NCBI RefSeq assembly: GCF_052103615.1
Contig: NZ_JBQEKA010000001.1
Coordinates: 62,001-126,000 of the forward strand
Origin: Kerstersia sp052103615
GTDB taxonomy: Bacteria; Pseudomonadota; Gammaproteobacteria; Burkholderiales; Burkholderiaceae_B
DNA length: 64,000 bases
Reading direction: 5' to 3'
The position numbers were made by a program, and so were the translations under genes. Below, piece by piece: positions 1-7,702 of the stretch (position 1 is the stretch's first letter; every line of letters begins with the position of its first letter). Under the pieces are notes generated by a model. The model worked only from the letters and a program-made list of their open reading frames with translations. It made no database searches and was not told the origin of the DNA.

Positions 1-225
1 TCCCGCGGCGTCAAGATCCTCTTCGGCCCGGGCCGTCACCCGACTTCCGGCGCCGTCTTCCTGTATTTCGAAGGCCCGGACGGCATGACCTACGAGTATT
101 CCACCGGGGTCAGCCATATCAGCCCGGAGCAGGAAGCCACCCACCAGCCGCGCCAGTTCCCCGGCATTCCTGAATCCTTCTGCATGTGGGGCGCCAAGCC
201 GGACATCCCGGAGTTCCGTTCATGA
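1..225 (+). CDS. Extradiol ring-cleavage dioxygenase, C-terminal part (5' end outside window)
   Basis: Seventy-four residues are visible, ending at TGA 223-225. The segment FEGPDGMTYEYS has the GPDG and Glu signature of vicinal-oxygen-chelate extradiol dioxygenases, in which that Glu is the third Fe(II) ligand. It overlaps the next gene by ATGA, and the downstream genes match a meta-cleavage pathway, so it probably opens a catechol-type ring. Because the next gene resembles a 2-hydroxy-3-carboxymuconate semialdehyde decarboxylase, the substrate may be 2,3-dihydroxybenzoate or a related carboxylated catechol (CmtC-like). That substrate is inference; the N-terminal domain cannot be seen. Confidence 0.75.
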   Translation, partial: SRGVKILFGPGRHPTSGAVFLYFEGPDGMTYEYSTGVSHISPEQEATHQPRQFPGIPESFCMWGAKPDIPEFRS

Positions 226-914
226 GCCCGCTGCCCGCCGCAAGCGCGGCCCAGCAGCGCGACGTCCGCATGGCGGCGCGCGCCTTGTCGCGCGCCGGGC
301 TGGCCCATGCCTATGGCCATTGCAGCCTGCGGCTGAACGCCGATTATTTCCTGGTCTGCGCAGCCAAGCCCATGGGGCTGATCCTGCCTGGCGATGAAGG
401 CACCCTGGTGCCTGTGCGCGGCGAGCTGCCCGAAGGCGTGCTGGGCGAAGTCCGCATCCACCAGCAAATCTACCAGCGCCGTGACGATATCGGCGCCGTC
501 ATCCGTAGCATGCCGCCCCAGCTCATGGCGTTGTCCTGTGCTGGCCTGACGCCGCAGCCGCGGCACGGCATGGGCACCTATTTCCAGCCCGGCATTCCGC
601 TCTGGGACGATGTGCAATTACTGCGCACCGATGAGCAGGCCAGTGCCCTGGGCGAACTGTTCGGCGCCGGCAAAGCGCTGGCCATGCGCGGCAATGGCGC
701 CATCGTCGCAGGCGATTCGCTGGTCGAAGCGCTGACGCTGACCTGGTATCTGGAAGACGCCGCGCGCATTGAATTGACGCTGCGCAGCGCCGGCCTTGAA
801 CAGGGCCGTCCGGCCCTGGATGCCCAGACCTGCGCCCAGCGCGCCACCCGCAATGGCCGGATTTACGAACGCATGTGGGATTACCTCACGGTGGGCGACC
901 CCGAAGCGGCCTGA
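222..914 (+). CDS. Class II aldolase/adducin-like protein, probable ring-fission-product decarboxylase
   Basis: A 230-residue protein starting at ATG 222, which overlaps the dioxygenase stop by four bases (ATGA), so the two are translationally coupled. The fold family is suggested by GHCSLRL, GEVRIHQQIY and the MRGNGAIVAG segment. In class II aldolases the catalytic metal is held by a His-x-His pair and a later His in RxHG. Here those positions read R-S-M (IRSMPPQ) and N (RGNGA), so the three histidines appear to be missing. Members such as CmtD, which follow an extradiol dioxygenase, decarboxylate 2-hydroxy-3-carboxymuconic semialdehyde. Position between the ring-cleavage enzyme and the semialdehyde dehydrogenase fits that role. 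Function is inferred from context; aldolase activity is unlikely. Confidence 0.6.
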   Translation: MSPLPAASAAQQRDVRMAARALSRAGLAHAYGHCSLRLNADYFLVCAAKPMGLILPGDEGTLVPVRGELPEGVLGEVRIHQQIYQRRDDIGAVIRSMPPQLMALSCAGLTPQPRHGMGTYFQPGIPLWDDVQLLRTDEQASALGELFGAGKALAMRGNGAIVAGDSLVEALTLTWYLEDAARIELTLRSAGLEQGRPALDAQTCAQRATRNGRIYERMWDYLTVGDPEAA

Positions 915-1007
915 CGCCCGCCCCCGCCCTGCCCGGCCTGGTGAGATCACCTGGCCGGCCATCGCAATGGCCTGAATCCATAGATCAGCAACACAAAGGA
1001 ATACAGT

Positions 1008-2468
1008 ATGTCTGCCAAAGAATTCCGTCACTTCATCAATGGCGAGTGGGTCTCCAGCCCCCGCACTTTCGAAAACCGCAACCCGGCCGACAATAGCCTG
1101 GTCGGCATGATCCATGAAGCCGGCGAACAGGAAGTCGATGCTGCCGTGCGCGCTGCCCGCGCCGCGCTGCGCGGCCCCTGGGGCAAGATGACCGTCGCGC
1201 AACGCATGGAACTGTTGCACAAGGTCGCCGATGGCATCCAGCGCCGCCATGCCGAATTCCTGGCAGCCGAAGTGGCCGATACCGGCAAACCCGTCCATCT
1301 GGCCGGCCATCTGGACATTCCGCGCGGCGCGGCGAACTTCAAGGTCTTCGCTGACCTGATGAAGAACGTGCCGACTGAAAGCTTCATGATGGACACGCCT
1401 GACGGCGGCAAGGCCGTGAACTACGCGGTGCGCGCGCCGCGCGGCGTGATCGCCGTGGTCTGTCCCTGGAACCTGCCGCTGCTGCTGATGACCTGGAAGG
1501 TCGGCCCGGCGCTGGCCTGCGGCAATACGGTAGTCGTCAAACCTTCGGAAGAAACCCCTGCCACCGCGACGCTGCTGGGCGAAGTCATGAATGAAGCCGG
1601 TATTCCGCCGGGCGTCTATAACGTGGTGCATGGCTTCGGCGGCGACTCCGCCGGCGCCTTCCTGACCGCGCACCCGGACGTCGATGGCGTGACTTTCACG
1701 GGCGAAACCCGTACCGGCGAAATCATCACTAAGGCGGCTGCCAAGGGTATCCGCCCGGTCTCGCTGGAACTGGGCGGCAAGAACGCCGGTATCGTGTTCG
1801 CGGATGCCGACCTGGAAAAGACCATCAAGGGCCTGGGCCGCGCCGTGTTCGAGAACAGCGGCCAGGTTTGCCTGGGCACCGAGCGCATCTACGTTCAGCG
1901 CCCGCTGTTCGAACGCTTCGTTGCCGAATTCAAGGCCTACGCGGCCAGCATCCGCATTGGCGATCCGCAGAACCCGGATACCCAAATGGGCCCGGTGGTG
2001 TCCCTGGGGCACCGCGAAAAAATCCTGTCCTACTGCCGCCAGGCCGTTGCTGACGGCGCCACCGTGGTGCACGGCGGCAAGGTTCCCGAGATGCCCGCCC
2101 ACCTGGCCGAAGGCGCCTGGTTCGAGCCGACCATCTGGACCGGCCTGCCGGAATCTTCCGCCGTCGTGCGTGAGGAAATCTTCGGGCCGTGCTGCCATAT
2201 CGCCCCCTTCGATACGGAAGAAGAAGTAATCGAACTGGCCAATGACACGCCGTATGGCCTGGCAGCCAGCGTCTGGACCACCGACCTGCAAGTCGCGCAC
2301 CGCATGGGCAGCGCGCTGGAAGTCGGCGTGTGCTGGATCAACTCCTGGTTCCTGCGCGACCTGCGCACGGCTTTCGGCGGCGCCAAGCAATCCGGCATCG
2401 GCCGCGAAGGCGGTGTGCATTCGCTGGAGTTCTACACCGAGCTGCGCAACGTCTGCGTGCGTCTGTGA
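1008..2468 (+). CDS. xylG: 2-hydroxymuconic semialdehyde dehydrogenase
   Basis: A 486-residue NAD-dependent aldehyde dehydrogenase of normal family length. Start ATG 1008 follows an AAAGGA ribosome site about eight bases upstream. Visible landmarks are the PWN oxyanion-hole Asn near residue 155, the catalytic base Glu254 in SLELGGKNAG and the nucleophile Cys288 in NSGQVCLG. The family oxidises 2-hydroxymuconic semialdehyde to 2-hydroxymuconate (4-oxalocrotonate enol) in the dehydrogenative branch of meta cleavage. The following genes encode the matching tautomerase, decarboxylase and hydratase, which supports this substrate over the 5-carboxymethyl or 2-amino analogues, although those cannot be excluded. 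Confidence 0.88.
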   Translation: MSAKEFRHFINGEWVSSPRTFENRNPADNSLVGMIHEAGEQEVDAAVRAARAALRGPWGKMTVAQRMELLHKVADGIQRRHAEFLAAEVADTGKPVHLAGHLDIPRGAANFKVFADLMKNVPTESFMMDTPDGGKAVNYAVRAPRGVIAVVCPWNLPLLLMTWKVGPALACGNTVVVKPSEETPATATLLGEVMNEAGIPPGVYNVVHGFGGDSAGAFLTAHPDVDGVTFTGETRTGEIITKAAAKGIRPVSLELGGKNAGIVFADADLEKTIKGLGRAVFENSGQVCLGTERIYVQRPLFERFVAEFKAYAASIRIGDPQNPDTQMGPVVSLGHREKILSYCRQAVADGATVVHGGKVPEMPAHLAEGAWFEPTIWTGLPESSAVVREEIFGPCCHIAPFDTEEEVIELANDTPYGLAASVWTTDLQVAHRMGSALEVGVCWINSWFLRDLRTAFGGAKQSGIGREGGVHSLEFYTELRNVCVRL

Positions 2469-2475
2469 GACCGGC

Positions 2476-3261
2476 ATGCTGAACTCCCAACACATCCAGG
2501 CACTGGGCCAGGAACTGCACCTGGCGCTGAGTATGCGCCAGGCCGTGGCGCCGCTGACCGAATCGCATCCGGACATGACGCTGGCGCAGGCCTATGAAGT
2601 CCAGCAAGCTATGCTGGCGCCACGCCTGGCGGCCGGCGCCCGCATCATCGGCAAGAAAATAGGTGTCACCAGCAAGGTCGTCATGGATATGCTGAAAGTT
2701 GACCAGCCCGATTTCGGCATGCTGCTGTCCGACATGCTGTATGACGACGGCGCCAGCATCCCCGCCAGCAGCCTCATTGCACCCAAGGCCGAAGGCGAAA
2801 TCGCCTTCGTGCTCAAGCATGCGCTGCGCGGCCCGGGCGTGACCGTGGCCGATGTGCTGCGCGCCACCGCTTATGTCATGCCCTGCTTCGAAATCGTCGA
2901 TTCGCGCATCCGCGACTGGAAGATCAAGATCCAGGACACCGTGGCCGATAACGCCTCGGCCGGCGTGTTCGTGCTGGGCGACCGCGGCGCCGATCCGCGT
3001 GATGTGGATCTGGCCTGCGTCGGCATGACGCTGGAAAAGAACGGCGAGATCGTCGCCACCGGCGCCGGCGCTGCCGCGCTGGGCCATCCGGCCAATGCTG
3101 TGGCCTGGCTGGCCAATACCCTGGGACAACTGGGTATTGCCCTGGAACCGGGCGAAGTCATCTTGTCCGGCTCCCTGGCCGCCATGGTGCCGGTGCAGGC
3201 CGGCGACCATCTGCGCATCAGTCTGGGCGGCATAGGCGCTGCCTCCGTCCGTTTTGCTTGA
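2476..3261 (+). CDS. xylJ: 2-hydroxypent-2,4-dienoate (2-oxopent-4-enoate) hydratase
   Basis: A 261-residue member of the hydratase/decarboxylase family, starting at ATG 2476 seven bases after the dehydrogenase stop. It matches the XylJ/DmpE/MhpD subgroup by the segments IGKKIGVTSK, QPDFGML, PKAEGEIAFVLK, CFEIVDSRI and VADNASAGVFVLG. It adds water to 2-hydroxypenta-2,4-dienoate to give 4-hydroxy-2-oxovalerate. It is paralogous to the next gene, the decarboxylase, and the two proteins usually form a complex. The aldolase and acylating acetaldehyde dehydrogenase that complete the pathway are not in this window. Confidence 0.88.
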   Translation: MLNSQHIQALGQELHLALSMRQAVAPLTESHPDMTLAQAYEVQQAMLAPRLAAGARIIGKKIGVTSKVVMDMLKVDQPDFGMLLSDMLYDDGASIPASSLIAPKAEGEIAFVLKHALRGPGVTVADVLRATAYVMPCFEIVDSRIRDWKIKIQDTVADNASAGVFVLGDRGADPRDVDLACVGMTLEKNGEIVATGAGAAALGHPANAVAWLANTLGQLGIALEPGEVILSGSLAAMVPVQAGDHLRISLGGIGAASVRFA

Positions 3262-3272
3262 AGGAATGCATC

Positions 3273-4079
3273 ATGAAACTCTCCGCTGACACCATTACCC
3301 AACTGGCCGAACACCTGGAACAGGCCGAGCTGACGCGCACGGAAGTGACCAAGATCACCGAAGCCCATCCCGACATGGACTGGGACGATGCCTACGCGAT
3401 CCAGAACGCCATCCGCCAGCGCAAGGAAGCCCGCGGCGTGCGTATCGCCGGTCTGAAAATGGGCCTGACGTCCTTTGCCAAAATGCGGCAAATGGGCGTG
3501 ACCGAACCCATCCATGGCTTCCTGACCGACTACGGTTCCTGCCTGGAAGGGTCGGCCATTGATGTCGATACCCTGATCCACCCCAAGGTCGAAGCCGAAA
3601 TCGCCTTTGTCCTGAAGCATCCGCTCAAGGGGCCGGGCTGTCATATCGGCGACGTGCTGGCCGCGACCGATTTCGTGTTGCCCGCCGTTGAAGTCATTGA
3701 CTCGCGCTACAAGAATTTCAACTTCGATCTGAAGAGCGTGATCGCGGACAATACTTCCTCGGCGCGTTTCGTGACTGGCGGCCAGATGGCCGGCGTCGAA
3801 GGCCTGGATCTGAAATGCCTGGGCGTCGTGCTGGAAAAGAACGGCGAAGTGGTCGCCACCGGCGCTGGCGCCGCTGTACTGGGCCACCCGGCGCAAAGCG
3901 TTGCGATGCTGGCCAACATGCTGGGCGCGCAAGGCCGCGAAATTCCGGCAGGCACCTTCATCATGACTGGCGGCATCACCGAAGCCATTGCTGTGGCCGC
4001 GGGCGATTGCGTCACGGTGCGCTACCAGCATCTGGGCAGCGTTTCCATGCGTTTTGTTTCCGGCAGCAAACCTGCCTGA
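3273..4079 (+). CDS. xylI: 4-oxalocrotonate decarboxylase
   Basis: A 268-residue protein starting at ATG 3273 with AAGGAA at 3261-3266 as ribosome site. It belongs to the same superfamily as the upstream hydratase but carries the XylI/DmpH-type segments KMGLTSFAKM, GVTEPIHGFL, HPKVEAEIAFV, VEVIDSRYKNFNF and a TFIMTGGITEA end. It removes CO2 from 4-oxalocrotonate (2-oxo form) in a Mg-dependent step, giving 2-hydroxypent-2,4-dienoate for the hydratase. It lies within the operon, 11 bases after the hydratase stop. The assignment against its paralogue rests on these subgroup motifs. Confidence 0.88.
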   Translation: MKLSADTITQLAEHLEQAELTRTEVTKITEAHPDMDWDDAYAIQNAIRQRKEARGVRIAGLKMGLTSFAKMRQMGVTEPIHGFLTDYGSCLEGSAIDVDTLIHPKVEAEIAFVLKHPLKGPGCHIGDVLAATDFVLPAVEVIDSRYKNFNFDLKSVIADNTSSARFVTGGQMAGVEGLDLKCLGVVLEKNGEVVATGAGAAVLGHPAQSVAMLANMLGAQGREIPAGTFIMTGGITEAIAVAAGDCVTVRYQHLGSVSMRFVSGSKPA

Positions 4080-4096
4080 CCCTGGACACCGCCGCC

Positions 4097-4297
4097 ATGC
4101 CCATCGCCATGATCCACATTGCCGCCGGCCGCAGCGAAGAGGCCAAGCGCGCATTGCTGAGCAATGTCACCGAAGCCATCGCCCGCAGCCTGGATGCTCC
4201 CATCGCCAGCGTGCGCGTATTGCTGCAGGAAGTGCCGGAAACCCAATGGGCATCCGGCGGTGTCACGCTGGCTGAACGCCACCAGGCGAGCGGCTGA
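4097..4297 (+). CDS. xylH: 4-oxalocrotonate tautomerase
   Basis: A 66-residue tautomerase, close to the usual 62. The initiator Met is followed by Pro, the catalytic N-terminal base once Met is removed. Counting from that Pro, Arg11 (AAGRSEE) and Arg39 (SVRVLL), the substrate-binding residues of the family, are in place. Position 50, Phe in the Pseudomonas 4-OT, is Trp here. The enzyme isomerises 2-hydroxymuconate to 2-oxo-3-hexenedioate, feeding the decarboxylase. It is the last gene of the meta operon, 17 bases downstream of the decarboxylase stop, and is followed by a probable terminator. Confidence 0.9.
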   Translation: MPIAMIHIAAGRSEEAKRALLSNVTEAIARSLDAPIASVRVLLQEVPETQWASGGVTLAERHQASG

Positions 4298-4445
4298 CAG
4301 CCGCCCGCAAGCCCCCTTAACTTTGCCAGGACAGACTAGCGCCATCAAGAACAAAACCGATCTACCATCCGCCCCGCGCGTCCGGCCCCGGACTGTGCCG
4401 CGCCGGGCAGATGAACGTCCCGGCCTGGAATCCGGAGGCGTCGTT

Positions 4446-4494
4446 TGCCTGGCCCGGCCACTGCGTGAATGCAATGGCCGGGCTGGCATGTTTT
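4446..4494 (+). terminator. Probable terminator of the meta-cleavage operon
   Basis: The nine-base arms GCCCGGCCA (4452-4460) and TGGCCGGGC (4475-4483) can pair, extended by TGCC/GGCA, and are followed by TGTTTT. It lies in the 350-base space between the tautomerase and the transporter gene. The rest of that space holds no gene I can support. Confidence 0.6.
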
Positions 4495-4647
4495 CCCGGC
4501 CCGACCAACACCGGACACAAAATACCCCCACTGACTTAACACTATCCCGCAGCACGCAGTCCCTGAGCAGTATCTGAAAACCCATAAAAAACCCCTGCGC
4601 AATGACAGACAGGCGGTAAAAAAAGAACCGAGCAACGAGGAGACACC

Positions 4648-6006
4648 ATGAGCCAGAACACCGCCAGAATTGGCGACATCATCGACAACGCGAGAATCTC
4701 GCCCTTTCAGATCATTATTCTTTCCCTGTGTTTCCTTATCGTCCTGGTGGATGGTTTCGATACCGCCGTCATCGGCTATATCGCGCCTTCTTTGCGTGAG
4801 GAATGGGGTCTTCAGGCCGCGCAGCTTTCCCCCGCCTTCGGCGCCGGGCTGATCGGCCTGATGGTCGGCAGCCTGATTTTCGGGCCAGTCGCCGACGCCA
4901 TCGGCCGCAAACGCGTGCTGCTGGTTTCCGTTCTGATCTTCGGCCTGGGCACCCTGGCCACGGCTTATGCCCACTCCATCGAATCCCTGACCGTTCTGCG
5001 ATTCCTGACCGGTATCGGCCTGGGCGGCGCCATGCCGACCTGCATTACGCTCAGTTCCGAGTATTCGCCCGCACGCCGCCGCATGATTATGGTGACCCTG
5101 AGCTGGAGCGGCTTTACTGCCGGCCTGGCGCTGGGCGGCCTGCTGGCTGGCCAGATCATTCCCGCCTACGGCTGGCGTGGTGTGCTGATGTTCGGCGGCG
5201 CCGTGCCGCTGCTGATGCTGCCGCTGCTGGCCTGGCTGATGCCTGAATCGGTGCGTTTCCTGGCGTCCAGCCCCAAGCATGCCGACGCCCTGCATAAAGT
5301 CGTGCAACGCATCACCGGCAAATCCTGGCAAGGCGTCACGATCCTGGACGATGAGCGCCCCGCGCAAAGCCGCTCCCCCGTCAGCAATCTGTTCGCGGAA
5401 GGCCGCACGCTCCAGACGCTGCTGCTGTGGGTGGCCTTCTTCTGCTCGCTGTTCGTGTTCTATCTGCTGACCAGCTGGCTGCCGACCATTCTGAAGGATG
5501 CGGGCTATGACATTGCCCATGCCTCGCGTATCGGCGCCATGGTGCCGCTGGGCGGCACGGTGGGCGCCATTCTGATGGCCCTGCTGATGGATCGCGTCGG
5601 CCCTTACCGCGTGCTGGCCCTGTCGTACCTGGGCGCTGCCGTCATCATCGCGCTGACTGGCTACATGATGGGCGATATTTATGAATTGGCTGCCGCCGTC
5701 TTCCTGATCGGTTTCGGTGTCGCCGGCGCGCAGAATGGCCTGAACCTGGTTTCCGCCACGATTTACCCCACGACGGCCCGCGTCACCGGTGTCAGCTACG
5801 CAATGGCCAGCGGCCGCTTCGGTTCCATCGTCGGCTCCATGCTGGGCGCCTGGATGATTGCCTCTGCCGGTTCATCGCAAGTGTTTTTCCACTGGCTCGC
5901 GCTGCCGGTGCTGATCGGTTCGGCTGCCATCTTCGTGCTGTACCGCATGAGCCTGGCCCGCCGCCGCAACCTGCCTGGCACGGTGCCTGCCGCTCACCAC
6001 TCCTGA
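4648..6006 (+). CDS. Aromatic acid:H+ symporter (MFS, AAHS family)
   Basis: A 452-residue inner-membrane protein with about 12 hydrophobic segments. The first segment carries DGFDTAVIGYIAPSL, the hallmark of the AAHS subgroup (PcaK, BenK, MhpT), whose Asp residues are needed for proton-coupled uptake. The MFS loop motif GPVADAIGRKRV follows TM2. The start ATG has a GAGGAG site. It has its own 5' region after a terminator, so it may be transcribed separately, but its place downstream of the meta operon suggests it imports the aromatic acid that feeds the pathway. Substrate is not determinable from sequence. Confidence 0.85.
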   Translation: MSQNTARIGDIIDNARISPFQIIILSLCFLIVLVDGFDTAVIGYIAPSLREEWGLQAAQLSPAFGAGLIGLMVGSLIFGPVADAIGRKRVLLVSVLIFGLGTLATAYAHSIESLTVLRFLTGIGLGGAMPTCITLSSEYSPARRRMIMVTLSWSGFTAGLALGGLLAGQIIPAYGWRGVLMFGGAVPLLMLPLLAWLMPESVRFLASSPKHADALHKVVQRITGKSWQGVTILDDERPAQSRSPVSNLFAEGRTLQTLLLWVAFFCSLFVFYLLTSWLPTILKDAGYDIAHASRIGAMVPLGGTVGAILMALLMDRVGPYRVLALSYLGAAVIIALTGYMMGDIYELAAAVFLIGFGVAGAQNGLNLVSATIYPTTARVTGVSYAMASGRFGSIVGSMLGAWMIASAGSSQVFFHWLALPVLIGSAAIFVLYRMSLARRRNLPGTVPAAHHS

Positions 6007-6016
6007 TAGGCTGTCC

Positions 6017-6041
6017 GGGGCGGCATAGCGCTTGCCGCCCC
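6017..6041 (+). terminator. GC-rich hairpin after the transporter gene
   Basis: GGGGCGGCA (6017-6025) and TGCCGCCCC (6033-6041) form a nine-base stem 10 bases after the transporter stop. No clean T-run follows, so factor-independent termination is uncertain. A second perfect dyad, CCGCCGGCC-T-GGCCGGCGG, lies at 6063-6081. The remainder to about 6290 is strongly pyrimidine-rich on this strand and holds no supported gene. Confidence 0.4.
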
Positions 6042-6310
6042 TTGCGCTCTTCCTCCTGCTGTCCGCCGGCCTGGCCGGCGGTCCGCTTGCCAAGGCGTTT
6101 GCCAGACTCGCCCTTCCTCGCCCTTCCTCCCCCTGCTCTCCGCTCTGCTGGCTCCTGCCTTTCTGCCTGCGCGCCTTCCGGCCTTCCTTCCCGCCCGGCC
6201 TCCTCCTCTTTCCCCGCAATCACCAGGCCTGCCCGCACCGGCGGCTTTGCTGCGCCTTTCCGGCTTATTCCGGCGGTTTTCTTCTATATAACAACACGAT
6301 ACTAAGAAGC

Positions 6311-6376
6311 CCTAGGGAAAACCCTTGCATGAATTCAGGGTTTTCCCTATAATTCGTCTCAAGGGTTTTCCCTAGG
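6311..6376 (+). promoter_or_regulatory. Sigma-70-type promoter with three copies of an AGGGAAAACCCT operator-like motif
   Basis: A near-ideal promoter is present: -35 TTGCAT (6325-6330), a 17-base spacer and -10 TATAAT (6348-6353). The 12-mer AGGGAAAACCCT occurs at 6314-6325, and its reverse complement AGGGTTTTCCCT at 6337-6348 and 6362-6373. The outer copies are extended to CCTAGGGAAAACCCTT and AAGGGTTTTCCCTAGG. The copies abut the -35, fill the spacer and cover the expected start site, at centre spacings of 23 and 25 bases. This is the arrangement expected of a repressor operator. The regulator is not identified. Confidence 0.7.
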
Positions 6377-6445
6377 TCATATAGAAGTCTGTCTTATCCA
6401 AGACCGCACTGTATGACACATCACAAACAATAAGGAGCCGCCACC

Positions 6446-6715
6446 ATGACCAAGCAAACCAACACCGAACTGTATTCCGACATCCGCATGACCGACTCGC
6501 TGGAGCGTGCGCTGCTGCAACGCGCCATGCTGGATGAAATCGACGCTCAACGCGCCGAAGCCATGCGCGCCATGTTCCGCGCCATCGGCAATGGCGTGAA
6601 CCGCACGTTCAAGGCTGTTTTCAACACCATCGTCGAAGCGCGCAAGCATCAAGCCCGCGCCGCATTGCGCAGCAGCATGGCCCGCTCGGCCAGCCTTCAC
6701 GGCAAAGCAGCATAA
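6446..6715 (+). CDS. Small basic helical protein of unknown function
   Basis: Eighty-nine residues, no signal peptide or membrane segment. The sequence is Ala/Arg-rich and predicted helical. Residues 10-45 are mixed-charge (SLERALLQRAMLDEIDAQR) and the C-terminal third is strongly basic (EARKHQARAALRSSM). The start ATG is preceded by AAGGAG. It has some resemblance in size and Arg content to short DUF1127/YjiS-like proteins, but I do not see the typical core, so I leave it unnamed. It stands alone between a tightly arranged promoter and a bidirectional terminator, so it is a separately controlled single-gene unit. A nucleic-acid-binding or stress role is possible but unsupported. Confidence 0.7.
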   Translation: MTKQTNTELYSDIRMTDSLERALLQRAMLDEIDAQRAEAMRAMFRAIGNGVNRTFKAVFNTIVEARKHQARAALRSSMARSASLHGKAA

Positions 6716-6815
6716 TTCCACGCGGCTCCCTGTAGTACCTGCCCGCAGCAGGCACATGCTGCGGCAGCGCGCTGCTTGCAATCGCGCTGTCTGACGCAGG
6801 CCCGTGCGGTAAGAA

Positions 6816-6850
6816 AAAAGCCCGGTTTCCTTCTGGAAACCGGGCTTTTT
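6816..6850. terminator. Bidirectional rho-independent terminator
   Basis: AAGCCCGGTTTCC - TTCT - GGAAACCGGGCTT with A-run on the left and T-run on the right. It lies between the small protein gene (+) and the permease gene (-), so it can serve both convergent units. Confidence 0.9.
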
Positions 6851-6870
6851 CATATTCAAGCGGCAAGCAC

Positions 6871-7578
6871 TCAGGCCGGCACACCCCCCGCCTGGGCATG
6901 GCGCGCGCCATAACGCGCCGCCATACGGTTGGCCGCCATTTCCAGTGCCGAACACAGCAGGAAATACACAAAAGCCACGAACAGGTAGATTTCCAGCGGA
7001 TAAATCATCGTGCGGTTACTGACTTGCGTGGCGACAAATGACAGCTCCGCTACTCCCACGACATAGGCCAGCGACGTATCCTTGATCAAGGCCACCCACT
7101 GATTAATGAAAGAAGGCGCCATGATGGGCAAGGCCTGGGGTAACACCACAAAACGCAAGGTTTCCCACACGCTCAGCCCAAGCGAACGCGACGCCTCCCA
7201 CTGGCCTGCCGGCAGGCTGCGTATGCCGGCCGCCACGGAATGCGCCAGATACGCGCCGCCTATCAGCGACAGCGCCGCCACAACCGTCACCAGTTTGGGG
7301 ATATCCACCTGGAACAGCATGGGCAGCAGGAAATACACCCAGAAAATCAGCATCAAAACGGGAATGGCCCGCAGAAAACCGATAAGCAGCGTTAACAGAC
7401 CATGCAGCGGGCCGCGCCCCAATGCCAGCGCCATGCCCAGAAACAGGCCCAGAATACTGGCCGCCAGACCAGACAGCAGGCTAAGCAGCAGCGTCAGCGA
7501 CAAGCCGCCCAGCGGGCCATAGGGATAGGCCCCCACCAGGAAATACAGCCAGTTGTTGGCAATGACACTGAAATCCAT
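6871..7578 (-). CDS. Polar amino-acid ABC transporter permease (GltK-like)
   Basis: A 235-residue permease of the His/Glu/Gln family with about five membrane segments. The EAA-type loop reads GQWEASRSLGLSVWETLRFVVLPQALP, where it contacts the ATPase, and is typical of amino-acid permeases. It is downstream of a second permease and a periplasmic binding protein in the same orientation (gap 124 bases), so the three form one importer. No ATP-binding subunit gene is present in the cluster, so it must be supplied from elsewhere. Glutamate/aspartate is the likely ligand class, but this is inference. Confidence 0.85.
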   Translation of the reverse strand: MDFSVIANNWLYFLVGAYPYGPLGGLSLTLLLSLLSGLAASILGLFLGMALALGRGPLHGLLTLLIGFLRAIPVLMLIFWVYFLLPMLFQVDIPKLVTVVAALSLIGGAYLAHSVAAGIRSLPAGQWEASRSLGLSVWETLRFVVLPQALPIMAPSFINQWVALIKDTSLAYVVGVAELSFVATQVSNRTMIYPLEIYLFVAFVYFLLCSALEMAANRMAARYGARHAQAGGVPA

Positions 7579-7702
7579 GCTTTATCCATTTCCCGCCGCG
7601 CCAGTACCGGCCGGGCGGCAGCTTCAATAACCTTGGGTGACACTCATGAGGCCGCGCCGCAGCCTTTCAGGGAACGGCAATGCGTTTTCTCATGGCACGG
7701 CG

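Noticed and set aside
618..2576. 652-residue minus-strand open frame
   Set aside because: Antisense to the aldehyde dehydrogenase and aldolase-like genes; low-complexity Ala/Gly/His-rich composition.
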